Positions 19,574 through 29,450 of a stretch of 64,000 bases of DNA are shown here, in pieces. Source of the DNA: Modicisalibacter radicis (GTDB taxonomy: Bacteria > Pseudomonadota > Gammaproteobacteria > Pseudomonadales > Halomonadaceae); NCBI RefSeq assembly GCF_900961225.1, contig NZ_CAAHFN010000054.1, positions 186,001-250,000 of the forward strand. Direction: 5' to 3'. A program made the position numbers and the translations under genes. Position 1 is the stretch's first letter; each line of letters begins with the position of its first letter. The notes beneath the pieces are model-generated. The model searched no databases. It was given only the letters and a program-made list of their open reading frames with translations, and was not told the origin of the DNA.

Positions 19574-21121
19574 CTAGGCCCGCTCCTCGAGGTCGGCGGG
19601 TAGCGGCCATTGATAGCGGCGCACGACTTCGTCGCCCTCGATGGAGTGCAGCTTGACCGGAAATCCCCATAGCTGGTGCAGGTAGCGCAACACCGGGTAG
19701 ACGCTCTTGGACAGCGGCCGCCGCCGATCCTGTACATGGTGCAGGGTCAATGAACGGTCGCCACGGATATCGGCCTGCCAGACCTGGATGTTGGGTTCGC
19801 GTACCGAGAGTGCGTACTGGGCAGACAGCGCCTCGCGTACGCGCCGGTAGCCCCGGTCGTCATGAATCGCCGCGATGGTCAGCATCTCGTCCTGATCGTC
19901 GTCGACCAGCGCGAACAGCTTGAGGTCGCGAATCACCTTGGGCGACAGGAACTGCTGGATGAACGATTCATCCTTGAAGTTGCGCATCGCGAAATGCAGC
20001 GTCTCCAGCCAGTCGCTGCCGGCCATGTCGGGAAACCATTCGCGATCCTCCTCGGTGGGCTCCTCGCAGATGCGCTTGATGTCGCTGAACATCGCGAAGC
20101 CCAGCGCATAGGGGTTGATGCCGTTGAAGTAGGGGCTGTCGAAGCCCTGCTGGCTGACCACCGCGGTATGCGACTGCAGGAACTCGAGAATCAGCCCCTC
20201 GTTGACCAGCCCCTCGTCGTAGAGCCGGTTCATGATGGTGTAGTGCCAGAACGTCGCCCACCCCTCGTTCATCACCTGGGTCTGGCGCTGGGGATAGAAG
20301 TACTGCGCCAGCTTGCGCACGATGCGCACCAGCTCGCGCTGCCAGGGTTCCAGTAGCGGCGCGTTCTTCTCGATGAAGTAGAGCAGGTTTTCCTGCGGCT
20401 CGGCCGGGTAGCGACCGTGCTGGTGAAGACCGAGCGGATCCTCCGCGTCGCCGTGCGGGCCGCTGTCGGCGACGTTCTCGGGGATGGTTCGCCACAGCAG
20501 GTTGACCTGGGATTGCAGGTATTCGGCACGCTCCACCTGACGACGCGCCTCCTCCTCGGGCGAGATCGGCGAGGGGCGCTTGTAGCGATCGACGCCATGA
20601 TTCTGCAGGGCGTGACAGGCGTCGAGCAGCTGCTCGACGGCGAACACGCCGTGGCGCTCCTCGCACTCGGCCACGTATCTGCGGGCGAACACCAGATAGT
20701 CGACGATCGCCGAGGCGTCGGTCCAGGTGCGGAACAGGTAATTGCCCTTGAAGAACGAGTTGTGGCCATAGCAGGCGTGCGCCATGACCAGCACCTGCAT
20801 CATCAGGGTATTCTCCTCCATCAGGTAGGCGATGCAGGGGTCGGAGTTGATCACCAGTTCGTAGGCCAGCCCCATCTGCCCGCGACGGTAGGCCTGCTCG
20901 ACCGACAGGAACTGCTTGCCGAACGACCAGTGGTGATAGCCGATCGGCATGCCCACGCTGGCGTAGGCATCCATCATCTGCTCCGAGGTGATGATCTCGA
21001 TCTGGTTGGGGTAGGTATCGAGCCGGTATTCATCGGCCAGACGGGCGATCTCCCGCTCGTAGGCGGTCAAGGTGTCGAAGTCCCAGTCCGAGCCGGTGGC
21101 GATGGGGGTGCGTCGGGTCAT
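19574..21121 (-). CDS. SpoVR/YcgB family protein
   Basis: A 515-aa protein with family blocks EIITSEQMMDAYASVGMP, YHHWSFGK, SDPCIAYLMEENTLMMQ, AHACYGHNSFFKGN, and NEGWATFWHYTIMN with its conserved His. The biochemical activity is unknown; the protein acts with the YeaG (PrkA) kinase and YeaH in starvation and stress physiology. The ATG at 21121 follows GAGGAGG; the longer frame to 21313 runs into yeaH and is not needed. Third gene of the prkA operon. Confidence 0.93.
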   Translation of the reverse strand: MTRRTPIATGSDWDFDTLTAYEREIARLADEYRLDTYPNQIEIITSEQMMDAYASVGMPIGYHHWSFGKQFLSVEQAYRRGQMGLAYELVINSDPCIAYLMEENTLMMQVLVMAHACYGHNSFFKGNYLFRTWTDASAIVDYLVFARRYVAECEERHGVFAVEQLLDACHALQNHGVDRYKRPSPISPEEEARRQVERAEYLQSQVNLLWRTIPENVADSGPHGDAEDPLGLHQHGRYPAEPQENLLYFIEKNAPLLEPWQRELVRIVRKLAQYFYPQRQTQVMNEGWATFWHYTIMNRLYDEGLVNEGLILEFLQSHTAVVSQQGFDSPYFNGINPYALGFAMFSDIKRICEEPTEEDREWFPDMAGSDWLETLHFAMRNFKDESFIQQFLSPKVIRDLKLFALVDDDQDEMLTIAAIHDDRGYRRVREALSAQYALSVREPNIQVWQADIRGDRSLTLHHVQDRRRPLSKSVYPVLRYLHQLWGFPVKLHSIEGDEVVRRYQWPLPADLEERA

Positions 21122-21158
21122 ACGGCCTCCTCTGCCCATGCGACCGATGGGCCAAAGC

Positions 21159-22442
21159 TCACTGCGTGGCGCGACGCCGGAAGAGTTCGCGGAAAACCGG
21201 ATAGATGTCGCCGCCCTCGACGATCTGGCGCATGGCGAAGCGCTCCGGGAAGTCGGCCTGGACGCTCTCGTACTCCTCCCAGAGCGCTTGATGAGCGTGC
21301 GGGGTGATCTCAACGTAGGTGTAATACTGCAATCGCGGCATCAACGACTTGGCCAGCAGCTGACGACAGGTGGTGGAATCGTCGTCCCAGTTGTCGCCGT
21401 CCGAGGCCTGTGCCACGTAGAGATTCCACTGGCTTGCCGGGTAGCGCGCGCGGATGATCTCGTCGACCAGCGTCAGGGCACTGGAAACGATGGTGCCCCC
21501 GGTCTCGCGCGAATAGAAGAACTCCTCCTCGTCGACCTCCTTGGCGGCGGTATGGTGGCGCACGAAGACCAGCTCGACCTTTTCGTAACTGCGCTCCAGG
21601 AACAGGTAGAGCAGCAGGAAGAAGCGCTTGGCGATATCCTTGTGGGCCTGGGTCATCGAGCCCGAGACGTCCATCACGCAGAACATCACCGCCTTGTTGG
21701 AGGGCTGCGGCTGATCGACCAGGTTGTTGTAGCGCAGGTCGAAGGTATCGATGAACGGCACCGCCTCGATACGCTGCTCGAGGCGCTCGATGTCCGCCTT
21801 GAGTTCCTGGATGCGCGCCGGATTGCGCAATACCGGGTCCTTGCGCTCCTCGGCCTCGAGCGCCTCCTCGGCTTCGCGCAGCGCCCGCCGCAGCGGCGCC
21901 CGCATGGCGATGCGGCGAGCCTGCGCCTCGCGCATCGAGCGCACGATATTGATGCGCGCCGGCACCCCTTCGCGGGCCAGCCCGGCGCGTACCGGGCGCA
22001 CCTCCTCGAGATCCTTGAGCTGCTTGCGCTCGAGGTGCGGCAACTCCAGGCCGTCGAAGACGAAGTCGAGGAACTCCTCGCGGCTCAGCGAGAAGGCGAA
22101 TTCATCCATTCCCTCACCCTGGTTGGAAGCACCGCCTTCGCCGGCGCCGCCCCCACCACCCCCGCCACCGGGTCGTTTCAGCCGATCGCCCTCGACGAAC
22201 TCCCGGTTGCCCGGACTGACCACCGTGCGACGGCCGCCCGGGCCATGCTGAAAGACCGGCTCGGAAATGTCGCGGGCGGGGATCGAAACCTTCTCGCCGC
22301 GCTCCATGTCGGTGATCGAACGGCGGTTGACGGCCTCCTCCACCGAGCGCTTGATGTGCGTTCGGTAGCGATCCAGAAAGCGCTGCCGATTGACCGCGCT
22401 CTTGTGCCGGGCATTGGGACGTCGATCGATGAAATAGCTCAT
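21159..22442 (-). CDS. yeaH: YeaH/YhbH family protein (UPF0229)
   Basis: A 427-aa soluble protein opening [21 protein letters not shown], with a Gly-rich linker around residues 93-105 encoded by CCACC-type repeats. A von Willebrand A-like second half carries the MIDAS-type motif [15 protein letters not shown] and a later GGTIVSS loop. It is a partner of the YeaG kinase. The ATG at 22442 has GGGGAGG, and the gene lies between prkA and spoVR as in most proteobacteria. Confidence 0.93.
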   Translation of the reverse strand: MSYFIDRRPNARHKSAVNRQRFLDRYRTHIKRSVEEAVNRRSITDMERGEKVSIPARDISEPVFQHGPGGRRTVVSPGNREFVEGDRLKRPGGGGGGGGAGEGGASNQGEGMDEFAFSLSREEFLDFVFDGLELPHLERKQLKDLEEVRPVRAGLAREGVPARINIVRSMREAQARRIAMRAPLRRALREAEEALEAEERKDPVLRNPARIQELKADIERLEQRIEAVPFIDTFDLRYNNLVDQPQPSNKAVMFCVMDVSGSMTQAHKDIAKRFFLLLYLFLERSYEKVELVFVRHHTAAKEVDEEEFFYSRETGGTIVSSALTLVDEIIRARYPASQWNLYVAQASDGDNWDDDSTTCRQLLAKSLMPRLQYYTYVEITPHAHQALWEEYESVQADFPERFAMRQIVEGGDIYPVFRELFRRRATQ

Positions 22443-22520
22443 GCGTGCCTCCCCTACGGGTTGCGACGCGGCATGCGGGGCACGAACGCCCCGCCTTTCC
22501 CGTCGCCTGGGCAACTACCG

Positions 22521-24443
22521 TCAGTGCGACTTGCGCACGCGCAGATACCATTCGGACAACAATCGCACCTGCTTCTCGGTATACCCCCGATCGACCATCC
22601 GCGCGACGAAATCCTCATGCTTGCGCTGATCGGCCGCCGAGGCCTTGGCATTGAAGGAGATCACCGGCAGCAGTTCCTCGGTGTTGGCGAACATCTTCTG
22701 CTCGATGACCCCCTTGAGCTTCTCGTAGGACTGCCAGCTCGGGTTCATGCCGTTGTTCTGGGCCCGCGCGCGCAGCACGAAGTTGACCACCTCGTGACGG
22801 AAATCCTTGGGGTTGGAGATGCCCGCCGGCTTCTCGATCTTCTCGAGTTCCTCGTTGAGTGCCTGGCGATTGAACAGCTCGCCGGTCTCGGGATCGCGGT
22901 ACTCCTGGTCCTGAATCCAGAAGTCGGCATAGGTCACGTAACGATCGAAGATGTTCTGGCCATACTCGCTGTAGGACTCGAGGTAGGCGGTCTGGATCTC
23001 CTTGCCGATGAAGTCGACATAGCGCGGCGCCAGGTACTCCTTGATGAAGCGCAGGTAGCGCTCGTGGACCTCCTTGGGCAGTTGCTCGTGCTCGAGGCGC
23101 TGTTCGAGGACATACAGCAGGTGCACCGGGTTGGCGGCCACCTCGTGGGAATCGAAGTTGAAGACCTTGGACAGGATCTTGAAGGCGAAGCGCGTCGACA
23201 GCCCGTCCATGCCCTCCTCGACGCCCGCGCTGTCGCGATACTCCTGGATCGACTTGGCCTTGGGGTCGGTATCCTTGAGATTCTCGCCGTCGTAGACGCG
23301 CATCTTCGAATAGATGCTCGAGTTTTCCGGCTCCTTGAGACGCGAGAGTATCGAGAACTGCGCCAGCAGCCGCAGGGTATCCGGCGCGCAGGGCGCTTCG
23401 TTGAGCGACGAATGCTCGAGCAGCTTCTTGTAGATGTTGATCTCCTCGGAGACGCGCAGGCAGTACGGCACCTTGACGATGTAGACGCGGTCGAGGAACG
23501 CCTCGTTGTTGCGGTTGTTGCGGAAGGTCTGCCACTCGCTCTCGTTGGAGTGGGCGAGCACCACCCCATCGAAGGGAATCGCCCCCATGCCTTCGGTGGG
23601 GTTGTAGTTGCCCTCCTGGGTGGCCGTCAGCAACGGATGCAGCACCTTGATCGGCGCCTTGAACATCTCGACGAACTCCATGATCCCCTGGTTGGCCTTG
23701 CACAGGCCGCCGGAGAAGCTGTAGGCGTCGGGGTCGTCCTGGGAATACAGTTCGAGTTGGCGGATATCGACCTTGCCGACCAGCGAGGAGATGTCCTGGT
23801 TGTTCTCGTCGCCGGGCTCGGTCTTGGACACGGCGATCTGATTGAGCCGCGAGGGATACAGGCGCACCACCCGGAACTGCGAGATGTCGCCGCCATACTC
23901 CTTGAGCCGCTTGGCCGCCCACGGCGACATCACGCTCCTGAGATAGCGCTGCGGAATGTTGTATTCCTTCTCGAGCAGCTCGCCGTCCTCCTCCGGCGAG
24001 AACAGCCCCAGCGGCGACTCGAAGACCGGCGAGCCCTTGATGGCGTAGAACGGAATGCGCTCCATGAGCAGCTTGAGCCGCTCGGCCAGCGACGACTTGC
24101 CGCCCCCGACCGGGCCCAGCAAGTAGAGGATCTGCTTGCGCTCCTCGAGCCCCTGGGCGGCATGCCGGAAATAGGCGACGATCTGCTCGATCGCCTCCTC
24201 CATGCCGTAGAACTCCGAGAAGGCGGGGTAACGCCGGATGACCTTGTTGGTGAAGATACGCGACAGGCGGGAGTCCTTCGACGTATCGATGACCTGGGGT
24301 TCGCCAATGGCCTGCAACATGCGCTCCGAGGCGCTGGCGTAGACGCCAGGGTCCTTGCGGCACAGTTCCAGGTACTCCTGCAGACTCATCTCTTCCTGCC
24401 GAGCCTGCTCGTAACGGCTCTGGACATGATCAAAGATGCTCAT
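22521..24443 (-). CDS. prkA: PrkA/YeaG family serine protein kinase
   Basis: A 640-aa protein with an N-terminal AAA-like PrkA domain (Walker A LLGPVGGGKSSLAERLK near residue 110; LAHSNESEWQTF) and a C-terminal kinase-like PrkA domain. YeaG-type kinases act in nitrogen starvation, stationary phase and acid or salt stress responses and may also have protease activity. The ATG at 24443 follows AAGGAGG. First gene of prkA-yeaH-spoVR. The 200 bases upstream show no clear promoter. Confidence 0.94.
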   Translation of the reverse strand: MSIFDHVQSRYEQARQEEMSLQEYLELCRKDPGVYASASERMLQAIGEPQVIDTSKDSRLSRIFTNKVIRRYPAFSEFYGMEEAIEQIVAYFRHAAQGLEERKQILYLLGPVGGGKSSLAERLKLLMERIPFYAIKGSPVFESPLGLFSPEEDGELLEKEYNIPQRYLRSVMSPWAAKRLKEYGGDISQFRVVRLYPSRLNQIAVSKTEPGDENNQDISSLVGKVDIRQLELYSQDDPDAYSFSGGLCKANQGIMEFVEMFKAPIKVLHPLLTATQEGNYNPTEGMGAIPFDGVVLAHSNESEWQTFRNNRNNEAFLDRVYIVKVPYCLRVSEEINIYKKLLEHSSLNEAPCAPDTLRLLAQFSILSRLKEPENSSIYSKMRVYDGENLKDTDPKAKSIQEYRDSAGVEEGMDGLSTRFAFKILSKVFNFDSHEVAANPVHLLYVLEQRLEHEQLPKEVHERYLRFIKEYLAPRYVDFIGKEIQTAYLESYSEYGQNIFDRYVTYADFWIQDQEYRDPETGELFNRQALNEELEKIEKPAGISNPKDFRHEVVNFVLRARAQNNGMNPSWQSYEKLKGVIEQKMFANTEELLPVISFNAKASAADQRKHEDFVARMVDRGYTEKQVRLLSEWYLRVRKSH

Positions 24444-24644
24444 TGAGGCCTCCTTGGATCGCGACGCCCGGTCGCTGAAGGCAGACAGCGTTGTCGGGCC
24501 GGCTATTGATCAGCGTAGACGGATTGAAGCGCTGACGAGGGAGAGCTTGGCATGAGGTCTTTCAACGCAACCGCATGGCGCCCCGCTTTTTCTACTAAGA
24601 GCTTAGGGCGCCCCGTTTGGTTCGACGACGATTACGCGAATCGG

Positions 24645-25709
24645 TCAACCGACACTGGAATGCCCCGCCTCCAGCGCAAGGCGGATATCGTGCAGCAGGC
24701 CATCGAGCAGTTCCTGCGTGGTATTCCAGGCGCACACGAAGCGAGCGCCACCGGCACCTATGAAGGTATAGAAGGTCCAGCCGAGTTCGCGCAACCGGGC
24801 CAGCACCGCCGGCGGCAGCTTGACGAACACGCTGTTGGCCTGTGCCGGGAACATGAGCTCGGTGCCGGGCAACGCCGCCAGCCCCTCGGCCAGGTAACCG
24901 GCCATGGCGTTGGCGTGACTGGCGTTGTCCAGCCAGGCGCCGGTTTCGATGAGCCCCAGCCAGGGCGCGGCGATGAAGCGCATCTTGGACGCCAGCTGAC
25001 CGGCCTGCTTGCAGCGGTAGTCGAAATCCTCGGCCAGCTCGCGGTTGAAGAAGACCACCGCCTCGCCCATCGGCAGGCCGTTCTTGGTGCCCGAGAAGCA
25101 CAGCACGTCGACGCCGGCCTGCCAGGTCAGCTCGGCCGGCGAGGCATCGAGCGAGGCGCAGGCATTGGCGAAACGTGCGCCATCCATGTGCAGCCGCAGG
25201 TCGTGCTTGTCGGCCATCGCGCGAATACCGAGCAACTCGTCGCGGGTATAGACCGTGCCCACTTCGGTGGCCTGGGTGATCGAGACCACCCGCGGCTTGG
25301 GGTAGTGGATGTCGCTGCGCCGGGTGACCAGCCGCTCGATGCCCTCGGGGGTGAGCTTACCGTTCTCGCCGCTGGCGGTGAGCAGCTTGGAGCCGTTGGA
25401 GAAGAATTCCGGACCGCCGCACTCGTCGGTTTCGATATGCGCCAGCTCATGACAGATCACGCTGTGATAGCTCTGTCCCATCGCCGCCAGCGACAGCGAG
25501 TTGGCGGCGGTGCCGTTGAAGACGAAGAACACCTCGCAGTCGTAGTCGAAGAAGCCGCGAAAGCGATCCGCGGCGCGCTGAGTCCAGCTGTCGTTGCCGT
25601 AGGCGAGGTCGTCACAGGCGTTGGCCTTGAGCAGGTACTCCAACGCTTCGGGGCAGATGCCGGAGGTATTGTCGCTGGCCACGAAGCGTGGAGAGCAATC
25701 GGCGGACAT
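24645..25709 (-). CDS. ltaE: Low-specificity L-threonine aldolase
   Basis: PLP-dependent enzyme of fold type I that cleaves L-threonine and L-allo-threonine to glycine and acetaldehyde; 354 aa. FVFNGTAANSLSL forms the PLP phosphate region, LHMDGARFANA carries the PLP-binding Asp and Arg, and FSGTKNGLPMGEAV holds the Schiff-base Lys. TNxAGGxA-type closing motifs are replaced by FIGAGGARFVCAW. The ATG at 25709 has AAAGGAA. Downstream, GGCGCCCCG occurs twice (24578 and 24607) but no classic terminator forms. Confidence 0.92.
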   Translation of the reverse strand: MSADCSPRFVASDNTSGICPEALEYLLKANACDDLAYGNDSWTQRAADRFRGFFDYDCEVFFVFNGTAANSLSLAAMGQSYHSVICHELAHIETDECGGPEFFSNGSKLLTASGENGKLTPEGIERLVTRRSDIHYPKPRVVSITQATEVGTVYTRDELLGIRAMADKHDLRLHMDGARFANACASLDASPAELTWQAGVDVLCFSGTKNGLPMGEAVVFFNRELAEDFDYRCKQAGQLASKMRFIAAPWLGLIETGAWLDNASHANAMAGYLAEGLAALPGTELMFPAQANSVFVKLPPAVLARLRELGWTFYTFIGAGGARFVCAWNTTQELLDGLLHDIRLALEAGHSSVG

Positions 25710-25861
25710 GTCGGGTTCCTTTGAGGACTGTTATTGTTGCGGGCCACGACAGGGTGCCATCGCGACCCGGCGTCGGCGCGGGTAGCACGCGACATTAGTC
25801 TATCACCGTGCGCGACGGGTGCGAGCCGCCGCGCACGCCGCGCCCCGATTGTCCTCCCCCG

Positions 25862-27874
25862 CTAGATGGCCGCCGCCACCCGGGTGCCCTGGTCGATGGC
25901 CCGCTTGGCGTCGAGCTCGGCGGCCTCATCGGCGCCGCCGACCACCCGCACTGCCACGCCGGCCGCCTGCAGCGGCGCGAGCAGCTCGGTCACCGATTCC
26001 TGGCCGGCGCAGACCACGATGCTGTCGACCGCCAGGCAGCGCCGTTCGCCGTCGACGCGCAGCGTCAGCCCCTCGTCGTCGATGCCCAGGTACTCGCACC
26101 CCGCCCAGCTCTGCACGCCACGATGGCGCAATGCGGCGCGATGCACCCAGCCGGTGGTGGTGCCCAGCCCCTTGCCCGGCTTCGAGGTCTTGCGCTGCAG
26201 CAGATGGATCCGGCGCGGCGTCGCCGGTGCCGCCGCGGGCTTGAGACCGCCAGGGCCAGTGACCGTCAGGTCGACGCCCCATTCGGCGCACCAGGCGGCG
26301 GGGTCGAGCGCTGGATGTCCAGCATGACTCAAGAGTTCGGCGACGTCGAAGCCGATGCCGCCGGCGCCGATGATCGCCACCCGCCGGCCGACCCGCTCGG
26401 GATGGCGGATCGCCGTCGGGTAATCGATAACGCTGGGGTGATCGGCGCCGGGCAGCTCGAGCGCACGCGGGCGCACGCCGCTGGCCAGGATCACCGCATC
26501 GAAGGCGCGCAGCGACTCCACATCCGCGGCGGTATCGAGACGCACCTCGACGCCGTGACGCACGAGCATCTCGCGGAAATAGCGCAGCGTCTCGGCGAAC
26601 TCCTCCTTGCCGGGGATGCGCCGGGCGAAGTTGAACTGGCCGCCGATGTCGGCCTCGCGCTCGAACAGCACCACCCGGTGGCCGCGCTGGGCCGCGGTCA
26701 CCGCGCTGGCCAGACCCGCCGGTCCGGCACCGACCACCGCCACCGCCCCGGGCCTCGCCGCCGGCGTGATCGTCAGCTCGGTCTCATGGCAGGCGCGAGG
26801 ATTGACCAGGCACGAGGTCAGCTTGCCCTGGAAGGTATGATCCAGGCACGCCTGATTGCAGGCGATGCAGGTATTGATCGCCGCGCTGTCGCCGTCGCGC
26901 GCCTTGCTCACCCACTGCGGGTCGGCGAGAAACGGCCGCGCCATCGACACCATGTCGGCATGGCCGTCGGCCAGCACCCGTTCGGCGACCTCGGGCATGT
27001 TGATGCGGTTGGTGGTGATCAACGGCACGCCGAGTTCGGCCTTCATGCGCCGGGTCACTTCGCTGAACACCGCCCGTGGCACGCTGGTGACGATGGTCGG
27101 CACCCGCGCCTCGTGCCAGCCGATGCCGGTATTGATCAGGCTCGCCCCGGCGGCCTCGACGGCGCGCCCCAGTGCGACCACCTCCTGCCAGGTGCTGCCC
27201 TCCTCGACCAGGTCGATCATCGACAGCCGGAAGATGATCAGGAACTCGTCGCCCAACGCCGCGCGGATACGCTCGACGATCGCCACCGGGAAGCGCATGC
27301 GATTCTCGAACGCCCCGCCCCATTCGTCGTCGCGGTGATTGGTACGCGCGCAGATGAACTGGTTGATCAGATACCCCTCGGAGCCCATCACCTCGACGCC
27401 GTCGTAGCCGGCCGCCCGGGCCAGCCGGGCGCACTCGATGTAGTCGGCGATCACCCGCTCGATCTCGTCGCCGCCGAGCGCGCGCGGCGGGTAGGGGTTG
27501 ATCGGTGCCTGGATCGCCGAGGGCGCCACCAGATCGGGGGAATAGGCGTAGCGCCCCGCGTGCAGGATCTGCAGGCAGATGTGTCCGCCCTCGGCGTGAA
27601 CGGCTTCGGTCACCACCCGATGCCGTTCGGCCTCCGCGGTGTCGGTCAGCCTGGCCGCGCCGTGGAAGACCGCCCCCTCGGCGCTGGGCGCGATGCCGCC
27701 GGTGACGATCAGCCCCACACCGGCGCGCGTGCGCTCGGCATAGAACGCCGCCAGCCGCGCGAAGCCATCCGGCGCTTCCTCGAGGTTGGTATGCATGGAG
27801 CCCATCAGAACGCGATTCGACAGGGTGATCGACCCCAGCGTCAATGGCTGGAACAGGTGCGGATAAGCGCTCAC
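25862..27874 (-). CDS. fadH: NADPH-dependent 2,4-dienoyl-CoA reductase
   Basis: A 670-aa flavo-iron-sulfur enzyme for beta-oxidation of unsaturated fatty acids. The first 340 residues form an OYE-like FMN barrel (GSMHTNLEE, HAGRYAYSPD, GSEGYLINQF). A 4Fe-4S site follows, with four cysteines in CIACNQACLDHTF and SCLVNPRAC. The FAD/NAD(P) half begins with VAVVGAGPAGLASAV. A relative acting on another enone is possible. The start is GTG (27872-27874) with GAGGGG upstream. Confidence 0.88.
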   Translation of the reverse strand: MSAYPHLFQPLTLGSITLSNRVLMGSMHTNLEEAPDGFARLAAFYAERTRAGVGLIVTGGIAPSAEGAVFHGAARLTDTAEAERHRVVTEAVHAEGGHICLQILHAGRYAYSPDLVAPSAIQAPINPYPPRALGGDEIERVIADYIECARLARAAGYDGVEVMGSEGYLINQFICARTNHRDDEWGGAFENRMRFPVAIVERIRAALGDEFLIIFRLSMIDLVEEGSTWQEVVALGRAVEAAGASLINTGIGWHEARVPTIVTSVPRAVFSEVTRRMKAELGVPLITTNRINMPEVAERVLADGHADMVSMARPFLADPQWVSKARDGDSAAINTCIACNQACLDHTFQGKLTSCLVNPRACHETELTITPAARPGAVAVVGAGPAGLASAVTAAQRGHRVVLFEREADIGGQFNFARRIPGKEEFAETLRYFREMLVRHGVEVRLDTAADVESLRAFDAVILASGVRPRALELPGADHPSVIDYPTAIRHPERVGRRVAIIGAGGIGFDVAELLSHAGHPALDPAAWCAEWGVDLTVTGPGGLKPAAAPATPRRIHLLQRKTSKPGKGLGTTTGWVHRAALRHRGVQSWAGCEYLGIDDEGLTLRVDGERRCLAVDSIVVCAGQESVTELLAPLQAAGVAVRVVGGADEAAELDAKRAIDQGTRVAAAI

Positions 27875-27955
27875 GGCGGCCCCTCGGCAGATTCAAACAA
27901 CTGTATGAACAGTGTAGCGAATCGCCGCATGGAAACAATCGCGACCAAGGCCAAA

Positions 27956-27988
27956 GACGGTAGACGGTAGACGGTAGACGGTAGACGG
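27956..27988. repeat. Heptamer tandem array (TAGACGG)
   Basis: GACGG followed by four perfect TAGACGG units (27961-27988) in the spacer between fadH and the tRNA-Asp gene. It shares the GACG core and 7-bp period with the larger array at 50394-50519. Confidence 0.92.
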
Positions 27989-28064
27989 AAGCAAGACAGG
28001 CTGGATGCGAGCGGGCTGCTCGGCAACGCGGGATGCGAGATGGCGAATGGCACAGTACAGGAAA

Positions 28065-28141
28065 TGGCGGACCGGACGGGACTCGAACCCGCGACCTCCG
28101 GCGTGACAGGCCGGCATTCTAACCGACTGAACTACCGGTCC
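28065..28141 (-). tRNA. tRNA-Asp(GTC), copy 3 of the cluster
   Basis: Seventy-seven bases with encoded CCA. Acceptor GGACCGG/CCGGTCC, anticodon loop with GTC, and the standard GGTTCGAGTCC T-arm. Last gene of the Val-Asp-Asp-Val-Asp cluster in transcription order. Confidence 0.97.
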
Positions 28142-28155
28142 GCATTGCAACCGCG

Positions 28156-28232
28156 TGGTGGGTGATACTGGACTCGAACCAGTGACCCCCAGCATGTGAA
28201 GCTGGTGCTCTAACCAACTGAGCTAATCACCC
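28156..28232 (-). tRNA. tRNA-Val(CAC)
   Basis: Seventy-seven bases with encoded CCA; acceptor GGGTGAT/ATCACCC and anticodon loop TTCACAT giving CAC, which reads GTG. It lies 14 bases upstream of the last tRNA-Asp. Confidence 0.97.
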
Positions 28233-28273
28233 GTCTGACACGAGATAAACGACCAACAGGACTTCGACAGACA

Positions 28274-28350
28274 TGGCGGACCGGACGGGACTCGAACCCG
28301 CGACCTCCGGCGTGACAGGCCGGCATTCTAACCGACTGAACTACCGGTCC
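28274..28350 (-). tRNA. tRNA-Asp(GTC), copy 2
   Basis: Identical to the other two tRNA-Asp genes of the cluster over all 77 bases, encoded CCA included; anticodon GTC. Confidence 0.97.
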
Positions 28351-28433
28351 GCATTCGCGCATCGCGCTGTCACCGCGTTGATACGTAGCTGCCTGGTCAA
28401 TCCGAAATCGCCGGGCGAAATCGGCACGAAAAA

Positions 28434-28510
28434 TGGCGGACCGGACGGGACTCGAACCCGCGACCTCCGGCGTGACAGGCCGGCATTCTAACCGACTGAA
28501 CTACCGGTCC
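28434..28510 (-). tRNA. tRNA-Asp(GTC), copy 1
   Basis: Seventy-seven bases, encoded CCA, anticodon GTC. It follows tRNA-Val(TAC) by 20 bases and is separated from copy 2 by 83 bases. Confidence 0.97.
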
Positions 28511-28530
28511 GCATGTTTTCGCGACGTGAA

Positions 28531-28606
28531 TGGTGGGTGGTACTGGGTTCGAACCAGTGACCCCCAGCTTGTAAGGCTGGTGCTCTCCCGACTGAGCTAA
28601 CCACCC
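28531..28606 (-). tRNA. tRNA-Val(TAC)
   Basis: Seventy-six bases with encoded CCA; acceptor GGGTGGT/ACCACCC and anticodon loop CTTACAA giving TAC. First gene of the five-tRNA transcript. Confidence 0.97.
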
Positions 28607-28622
28607 GGTCACGTGGCGCTGC

Positions 28623-28650
28623 ATTCTACCGGGCAACGCTGGAATGTCAA
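28623..28650 (-). promoter_or_regulatory. Strong promoter of the Val/Asp tRNA operon
   Basis: Minus strand TTGACA (28645-28650), a 16-base spacer and TAGAAT (28623-28628). The -35 matches consensus fully, and the first tRNA starts 17 bases after the -10 box. Confidence 0.8.
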
Positions 28651-28687
28651 CGCCTTTCGGCGCCGAGACGGGGCAGGCGACCCCCCA

Positions 28688-29410
28688 TCACGCCGACGCC
28701 GCCATGTGACGAGCCGTCACCACGGCGGCCTCGTCGATCAGCTCTTGCTGGCTACGCCCCGAGACGCGGCGCGGGCGCCAGTCATGCTCGCCGTCGGCGA
28801 GGAAATGCACCCCGGCAGAGCTCGGCAGTGTATAGCCGGCGACCTCGTCCTGGCTACCGAACGGATCCCGCGTGCCCTGAAGGACCAGCGTCGGACAGCG
28901 CAACGCCGGCCAGTGCGCCAGCCGCGTCCGCTCGGGCTTTCCCGGCGGGTGGAAGGGATAGCTGCACAGAATCAGCCCGGGAGCGCCCGCCTCGGCGGCG
29001 AGCAGGCTGGCGACCCGTCCACCCAGCGACTTGCCGCCCAGCCAGGCCGGCTTCAGCCCTTCGACGGTGACGGCCTCGCGCCATCGACGAAGCTCCTCGA
29101 CCAGCCGCTCGACGCGAGGCGGTGGCCGGCGCCGCCGTTCCTCGCGCATGCGCTGCATGTAGGCGAACTCCAGCGCCAGGGTCTGCACGCCTTCGTCCGC
29201 CAGGGCCCGGCGCAGCCGCAGCATGAATGCCGCGTCCTGGCCCGCACCCGCGCCGTGCGCCAGCAGCAGGCGGCCGTGGCACGCCTCGCCGAGTTTTTCC
29301 AGCGGCCCCAGGCCGTCGACATAAAGCCGGGCGTCATCCGCACCCGCCAGGGCATCGGCCAGGGCATCGGGCGAAATCCACCGATAGTTCCACTGTCTAT
29401 AAACGTCCAT
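28688..29410 (-). CDS. Alpha/beta-hydrolase, KANL3/Tex30-like
   Basis: A 240-aa cytoplasmic protein. LLLAHGAGAGQDAAFM is the oxyanion region, WLGGKSLGGRVASLL the nucleophile elbow (GKSLGG, Ser), VLQGTRDPFGS the acid loop, and ADGEHDWRPR carries the catalytic His. The layout fits the KANL3/Tex30 alpha/beta-hydrolase group; the substrate is unknown. The ATG at 29410 has AAGGAG; longer frames to 30043 run antisense into hemN. It diverges from the HemN-like gene. Confidence 0.85.
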   Translation of the reverse strand: MDVYRQWNYRWISPDALADALAGADDARLYVDGLGPLEKLGEACHGRLLLAHGAGAGQDAAFMLRLRRALADEGVQTLALEFAYMQRMREERRRRPPPRVERLVEELRRWREAVTVEGLKPAWLGGKSLGGRVASLLAAEAGAPGLILCSYPFHPPGKPERTRLAHWPALRCPTLVLQGTRDPFGSQDEVAGYTLPSSAGVHFLADGEHDWRPRRVSGRSQQELIDEAAVVTARHMAASA

Positions 29411-29450
29411 TTCGCTCCTTCGACATGCTGGCGCCCGGCATCCCGCGCGT

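Noticed and set aside
21072..24446. A 1124-codon plus-strand frame across prkA, yeaH and the end of spoVR
   Set aside because: It spans three real minus-strand genes and their spacers, and its composition (His, Arg, Leu, Gln repeats) is that of a shadow frame.
25808..27970. A 720-codon plus-strand frame opposite fadH
   Set aside because: It is a codon-bias shadow of fadH. The fadH frame carries cofactor motifs in the right order.
28065..28510. Regular 77-base repeats that at first look like a direct-repeat array
   Set aside because: They are tRNA genes (three identical Asp copies) with full cloverleaf features, not CRISPR or mobile repeats.
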